NCBI GenBank assembly: GCA_038520475.1
Contig: JBCBLF010000210.1
Coordinates: 1-8,803, forward strand
DNA: 8,803 nucleotides
Origin: JBCCWF01 sp038520475
GTDB lineage: Bacteria; Cyanobacteriota; Cyanobacteriia; CAKZMO01
Direction of reading: 5' to 3'
Position numbers and translations under genes: made by a program. Shown piece by piece: positions 6,112 through 8,803 of the stretch (positions are counted from its first letter, which is position 1; each line of letters starts with the position of its first letter). A model generated the notes under the pieces. The model was not told the DNA's origin, did not search any database, and saw only the letters and a program-made list of their open reading frames with translations.

Positions 6112-6318
6112 TTAACTTAAAGAAGTGTTAACTAATGTAACGTTTCTCATTTTCAACTAGACTGTCATTAATCACGGTTCAGTTACATCACAAAAATGAA
6201 GTAGTGCTCAGATGATTTGGCTGATCAATTATGGTCATTAGATCTAACGATGCTTCCAAGTCAATTGATTGATGAAATAGGCTGAGCACATCTTTCACAG
6301 CCCAACGCCGTTGCCGAA

Positions 6319-7146
6319 ATGTACATGCCCATGGATATGCAGCATCGCTCTCGCCAGAAGATTATCAAGTTCTGTGTTTCGATTCTCACGACTGTGTTGG
6401 TGTGGGCGATCGCCACACCAGCCCTCGCCTTCGACAACCCAGAGTTACTACCATCCGAACCCACAAACGTCATTGACTTGGCGGACTCCCTAGCAAGTCT
6501 CCAAGAGGAGCAGTTAGATCGGGATCTCAGCACTTTTGAGCAAGAGACGGGTTGGAAGCTCCGGGTCTTGACGCAATATGAGGAAACACCAGGTCGTGCA
6601 GTCAAGCGATTCTGGAAATTGGACGACCGGAGCGTCATGCTAATTGCCGATCCCCGAGGCGGTAACTTGCTGAACTTCAGCGTTGGTGACGCAATTTATC
6701 AGCTTCTTCCTCGCACCTTCTGGATTGAGTTGCAGACTCGCTACGGCAATCAATTTTATGTGCGTGACCACGGAGAAGGAGCCTCCATTACAGATGCATT
6801 AGACGCAATCCAAACCTGCCTGTCTCGCAATGGATGCAACGTAGTGCCTGGGCTCCCCCAAGAGCAGTGGGTTCTGACGCTAATTACGTCCATTGTTGGA
6901 GGCGTCATTTGTGGGTTTGCCGCTCAGCCCCGCAAAGAAGGTCAGCCCTTTGCTTGGCAGTGGGTCTTGATCTTTTCACCTCTATGGGGAATTTTATTTC
7001 TCGCCTTCGGTGTCGGCCCTGTCGTCACACGGACATCTGATTGGGTTCCACTCGCGCGGAACGTCTCTGGATTCGCACTTGGGGCGATCGCCGCATATCT
7101 ACTTCCTGTCCTAAGCAACACGCCTTCATCAGAGAGCAACACTTAG
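6319..7146 (+). CDS. Psb32-like TPM-domain membrane protein
   Basis: The 275-residue product has an N-terminal signal sequence: basic residues (HRSRQK), then a hydrophobic core (about 19-32), with likely cleavage after TPALA at residue 37. The mature start is FDNPELLP. A TPM domain (formerly DUF477, the fold of Psb32 and plant TLP18.3) spans about 47-168. It includes NVIDLADSLA, LDRDLSTFEQETGWKLRVLT, DDRSVMLIADPRGGNLLNFS and TDALDAIQTCL. Three membrane helices follow at about 186-203, 212-233 and 246-266, with the well-conserved block GGVICGFAAQPRKEGQPFAW. Psb32 and TLP18.3 help protect and repair photosystem II from the lumenal side. This protein has three C-terminal helices instead of one, so it is a paralogue rather than Psb32 itself. 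Four ATGs lie within the first seven codons, so the exact start is open. It is a single gene convergent with the next. Confidence 0.85.
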   Translation: MYMPMDMQHRSRQKIIKFCVSILTTVLVWAIATPALAFDNPELLPSEPTNVIDLADSLASLQEEQLDRDLSTFEQETGWKLRVLTQYEETPGRAVKRFWKLDDRSVMLIADPRGGNLLNFSVGDAIYQLLPRTFWIELQTRYGNQFYVRDHGEGASITDALDAIQTCLSRNGCNVVPGLPQEQWVLTLITSIVGGVICGFAAQPRKEGQPFAWQWVLIFSPLWGILFLAFGVGPVVTRTSDWVPLARNVSGFALGAIAAYLLPVLSNTPSSESNT

Positions 7147-7193
7147 GTTAGCGAGTTACATCCAAAGCTGATGTATTCCAGCATTCTGATAAG

Positions 7194-7235
7194 AATGGAT
7201 TAGGGTTCACTAACGGGGGCTCTCCCTAATCCATT
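7194..7235. terminator. Probable bidirectional terminator between convergent genes
   Basis: AATGGATTAGGG (7194-7205) and CCCTAATCCATT (7224-7235) are a perfect 12-base inverted repeat around an 18-base loop. It lies 48 bases after the TPM-gene stop and 17 bases from the stop of the small minus-strand gene. Position and symmetry suit termination from both sides, but no strong T-run follows on either strand. Confidence 0.55.
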
Positions 7236-7251
7236 AACTCAAGCAATGCGC

Positions 7252-7437
7252 TTATTCAGAAGGAGATGTATCTGGAAACGTCTGCTTAAGGTCTTCGATG
7301 AGTTCGTCAAGCTCCTCAAGGGCCTGATTAACATCAATCCGCAGGGTCCCAATATCCGGCTGTTCTAACAATTGCACGAGAGCACTTCTCTTGCTTTCGA
7401 CATCTAGGATTTTGCTCTTTAACAGTGTAGGCTCCAT
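7252..7437 (-). CDS. Small acidic coiled-coil protein, function unknown
   Basis: The frame is open from 7500, but the start at 7437 is best supported: GGAG stands six bases before this ATG on the minus strand. The two upstream ATGs have no ribosome binding site and would add an uncharacteristic Cys/Ala-rich leader. The resulting 61-residue protein begins MEPTLLKSKILDVESKRSAL and ends acidic (LEELDELIEDLKQTFPDTSP). Two helices with leucine-type heptads are visible, separated by QPDIGTLRID, which suggests a small helical hairpin that may dimerise or bind a partner. I do not recognise a family. It diverges from the DUF2854 gene and shares a 122-base control region with it, so the two may be co-regulated. 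Confidence 0.6.
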   Translation of the reverse strand: MEPTLLKSKILDVESKRSALVQLLEQPDIGTLRIDVNQALEELDELIEDLKQTFPDTSPSE

Positions 7438-7511
7438 AGGATGCTCCATTAATAACGTACCGGCTCGAACACAAGTGAATGCGAGAATGTATTCACGCAT
7501 ATGCCTTAGCT

Positions 7512-7527
7512 ATCTTGCCGACAAGAT
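7512..7527. promoter_or_regulatory. Perfect dyad in a divergent control region (possible operator)
   Basis: ATCTTG and CAAGAT flank a four-base spacer (CCGA), making a 16-base perfect dyad between the small coiled-coil gene and the DUF2854 gene. It overlaps the proposed -35 box of the DUF2854 gene, where a repressor or activator could act. No known cyanobacterial regulator consensus (NtcA, LexA, RpaB) matches it. Confidence 0.35.
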
Positions 7528-7542
7528 GAATAATTGTAAATA
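7515..7542 (+). promoter_or_regulatory. Possible promoter of the DUF2854 gene
   Basis: TTGCCG (7515-7520) and TAAATA (7537-7542) are separated by 16 bases and resemble -35 and -10 boxes. The leader would be only about 10 bases. The -35 box overlaps the dyad at 7512-7527. Confidence 0.3.
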
Positions 7543-7559
7543 GGGTTCTCTAACTAATT

Positions 7560-8144
7560 ATGCTATCCAAGTTATCTAAAATTTCACTAGGCACCGTGGG
7601 ATTGGTCGTTGGAGGCACCCTCACCGTCATCGGTTTCGTTGCCTACTTTATGGATTACGCCACACTTAATTTAGCTGGTTTTTTCTATGGTATTCCCGTG
7701 TTGCTGGGCGGATTTGCCCTTAAAGCAGCCGAACTTAAACCCGTGCCCTTTGACCCGCCAACATCAGAATCTGTTTTGAATCTGAGAGAACAGCAAGCAA
7801 CCGAAACCCAAAATCAGGTTCGAAAAGACGTTACCCGATATAGATATGGTCAAGACGCTCACCTCGAAGATGCACTTGACTATCTCGGCCTCGGCCCAAC
7901 AGATGAAGAGAGACCAGCACTCGGCTATTTAAGAGAAGAAAATATCAACGGTCACTACGCATTAACATTAGGGTTTTACTCACCGCTGATTGACTTGGAT
8001 AAGTGGCTGTCAAAGAAAGAGAAAATGGAAAGGTTCTTTGCCCCAAATATTCAGGTCTCAATTCAAAGCCCTGAAGATGAAATCATCGAGTTAGAATTGC
8101 TCCACACGGATTCCCAGGAGTCGTCAGAAAAAATCCCATCTTGA
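7560..8144 (+). CDS. DUF2854 membrane protein of oxygenic phototrophs
   Basis: The 194-residue product has two N-terminal membrane helices, at about 10-31 (LGTVGLVVGGTLTVIGFVAY) and 36-55 (LNLAGFFYGIPVLLGGFALK), joined by a very short turn. A soluble domain follows with TRYRYGQDAHLEDALDYLGL (92-111), a segment resembling a short helix-rich core, and YSPLIDLDKW and ERFFAPNIQVSI further on. The last residues are acidic and disordered. This layout and the turn sequence fit DUF2854, a family found in cyanobacteria and plastid-bearing plants and of no known biochemical function. Location in the thylakoid or plasma membrane is likely, with the soluble domain outside the bilayer. ATG 7560 begins a good N terminus (MLSKLSKISLG); no Shine-Dalgarno sequence is seen. 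It is a single gene, convergent with the CRR7-like gene. Confidence 0.85.
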   Translation: MLSKLSKISLGTVGLVVGGTLTVIGFVAYFMDYATLNLAGFFYGIPVLLGGFALKAAELKPVPFDPPTSESVLNLREQQATETQNQVRKDVTRYRYGQDAHLEDALDYLGLGPTDEERPALGYLREENINGHYALTLGFYSPLIDLDKWLSKKEKMERFFAPNIQVSIQSPEDEIIELELLHTDSQESSEKIPS

Positions 8145-8233
8145 ATGGTGTTTTTATCTGTATGAAGAGTAGTGAGCGTGGTGATCTGTGCCCGCTACTT
8201 CCTACAAGAGTTAATTGGTGAAAGACTCACATA

Positions 8234-8263
8234 AGCCCTGAGAACGTCTGGGCTAATCTTTTT
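8234..8263 (+). terminator. Possible intrinsic terminator of the DUF2854 gene
   Basis: AGCCC (8234-8238) pairs with GGGCT (8250-8254), with GA/TC as an inner continuation beyond one mismatch, and TTTTT follows at 8259-8263. This is a plausible plus-strand terminator about 90 bases after the DUF2854 stop. It overlaps the last codons of the convergent CRR7-like gene. Confidence 0.4.
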
Positions 8264-8513
8264 CTAAACGAATGGCAAACCATTGGAAAAACCGATTTGC
8301 CGCAATTGTTAACTCACAGTACGTATCAGCCAAATACTGTGATTGCTCATCTTTACTAGCAAGGGCCAAAACATCACTTGGAATGTCGTCTGGATGAGAT
8401 TCGATGAGATCTGCCAATCGAGCGTTTAGCTCATCAGGCGATAGAATCTCTTCGGCCTTGCCTGACTCCAAAAGAACAAATGCATCGTGCTCATATAGTC
8501 TAGGATCGGTCAT
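8253..8513 (-). CDS. CRR7-like protein (chlororespiratory reduction 7 family)
   Basis: The open frame reaches 8573, but the start is placed at 8513 because MTDPRLYEHDAFVLLES matches the short N terminus usual in the family. The extra 20 upstream codons (MQCLGLKTLF) look unrelated. The 86-residue protein then reads EEILSPDELNARLADLI (21-37), DDIPSDVLAL (42-51), QYLADTYCELTIAANRFFQW (59-78) and ends IRLEKD. The C-terminal pattern YL-DT-CEL ... FLQW-A-RLEK is what I recognise as CRR7. In plants CRR7 is needed to build the chloroplast NDH complex of cyclic electron flow; a similar role for cyanobacterial NDH-1 is inference. A weak ribosome binding site (AGGTCAG) precedes the ATG. It lies on the same strand as pdhA, 162 bases downstream of it. 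Confidence 0.72.
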   Translation of the reverse strand: MTDPRLYEHDAFVLLESGKAEEILSPDELNARLADLIESHPDDIPSDVLALASKDEQSQYLADTYCELTIAANRFFQWFAIRLEKD

Positions 8514-8651
8514 CGGTACTGACCTGTATGCATTGACTAGAATAAATAATGTCTTCAACCCCAAACATTGCATGCCTCAAACACAAATGATGGAGTTGGT
8601 TCATAGGCTTGAGTGCTAGCTCCGATACAGTGAAGTCGAAGGCCGAGTGGC

Positions 8652-8674
8652 ACCTACGTGGCTGCACGTCAGGT
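8652..8674. terminator. Compact hairpin just after the pdhA stop
   Basis: ACCTACGTG (8652-8660) pairs with CACGT and AGGT (8665-8674) around a GCTG loop, with one bulged C. This gives nine base pairs starting one base after the pdhA stop codon. No T-run follows on the minus strand, so it may protect the transcript's 3' end or be a weak terminator. Confidence 0.35.
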
Positions 8675-8675
8675 C

Positions 8676-8803
8676 CTACTCATCTTCGGCAAACACAAAT
8701 CGGTATAGGTCTTCAGGTTTTGGCTCAGGACTAGTTTGAGCAAACTCGACCGCATCGTTAATCAACTGCTGAATCTTCTTATCAATAGCCTTCAATTCGT
8801 CTT
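8676..8803 (-). CDS. pdhA: Pyruvate dehydrogenase E1 component, alpha subunit (C-terminal 41 codons, 5' part outside window)
   Basis: On the minus strand the frame runs in from the window edge as DELKAIDKKIQQLINDAVEF and continues AQTSPEPKPEDLYRFVFAED before Glu and TAG. The pattern AIDKKIQ...AVEFA..SPEP....LYR.VFAED is the conserved C terminus of cyanobacterial PdhA, the thiamine-diphosphate-binding E1 alpha chain of the pyruvate dehydrogenase complex, which converts pyruvate to acetyl-CoA in the cytoplasm. The catalytic and cofactor-binding parts lie outside the window, so activity cannot be judged. The gene is the first of two minus-strand genes here, with the CRR7-like gene 162 bases downstream. 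Confidence 0.8.
   Translation of the reverse strand, partial: DELKAIDKKIQQLINDAVEFAQTSPEPKPEDLYRFVFAEDE

Larger units (their letters stand above)
5776..6318. other. Gene-free stretch of about 540 bases with hairpins, a tandem duplication and a possible decayed reading frame
   Basis: From left to right it holds a small hairpin (ATCTGC/GCAGAT, 5857-5871), a long near-perfect hairpin (5892-5939), a perfect 19-base tandem duplication (5931-5968) and an open minus-strand frame without a start (5950-6111). A GTTA/TAAC dyad follows at 6127-6141, then AT-rich sequence leading to the TPM-domain gene. Shorter hairpins include GGAC/GTCC near 6015-6026 and ATGGGA/TCCCAT near 6030-6050. The promoter of the TPM-domain gene should lie here, but I see no clear -35/-10 pair. 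Confidence 0.6.

Noticed and set aside
6261..6638. 125-codon minus-strand frame
   Set aside because: It is mostly antisense to the signal peptide and TPM domain of the Psb32-like gene and has no supporting features.
1..8803. CRISPR array, tRNA or rRNA genes, phage or defence system
   Set aside because: No spaced repeat series, no cloverleaf or CCA-type end, and no nuclease, toxin-antitoxin or phage protein motif was found. The HIP1 copies are dispersed and are a normal genomic signature of cyanobacteria.

Overview
The window looks like chromosomal DNA of a cyanobacterium. The palindrome GCGATCGC (HIP1, the over-represented cyanobacterial octamer) occurs about a dozen times in 8.8 kb. Several genes belong to families of oxygenic phototrophs: psb28, a Psb32-like TPM-domain protein, a DUF2854 protein and a CRR7-like protein. 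The genus cannot be read from the window; a filamentous Leptolyngbya-type organism is only a guess.

Layout. Bases 1-573 are the 3' end of a plus-strand gene for a large membrane protein. Bases 684-1096 hold a broken four-helix membrane-protein gene with two in-frame stops and one frameshift. A minus-strand membrane/coiled-coil protein (1178-1870) follows. A gene-free stretch (1871-2363) contains a highly structured, MITE-like segment. An M20 amidohydrolase (2364-3539, plus) converges on psb28 (3644-3979, minus). Bases 4200-5775 form a plus-strand cluster of a small membrane protein, a YtxH-domain protein and a DUF948-type protein. Bases 5776-6318 contain a 22-bp-stem hairpin, a perfect 19-bp tandem duplication and a possible decayed minus-strand reading frame. 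The TPM-domain protein (6319-7146, plus) converges on a 61-residue coiled-coil protein (minus) across a likely bidirectional terminator. That small gene diverges from a DUF2854 membrane protein (7560-8144, plus), which converges on a CRR7-like gene (8253-8513, minus). The right edge holds the last 41 codons of pdhA (minus).

How the genes relate. Most are single transcription units in alternating orientation rather than one pathway. The membrane protein/YtxH/DUF948 trio is the only convincing operon; it resembles the pairing of YtxH and YtxG in Bacillus stress loci. Psb28, the Psb32-like protein and the CRR7-like protein all point to assembly or maintenance of thylakoid complexes, but their spacing and strands argue against co-transcription.

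I see no CRISPR array, no tRNA or rRNA, no intact insertion sequence, and no convincing undescribed multi-gene system. The most unusual material is in the gene-free stretches and in the broken gene near the left end.
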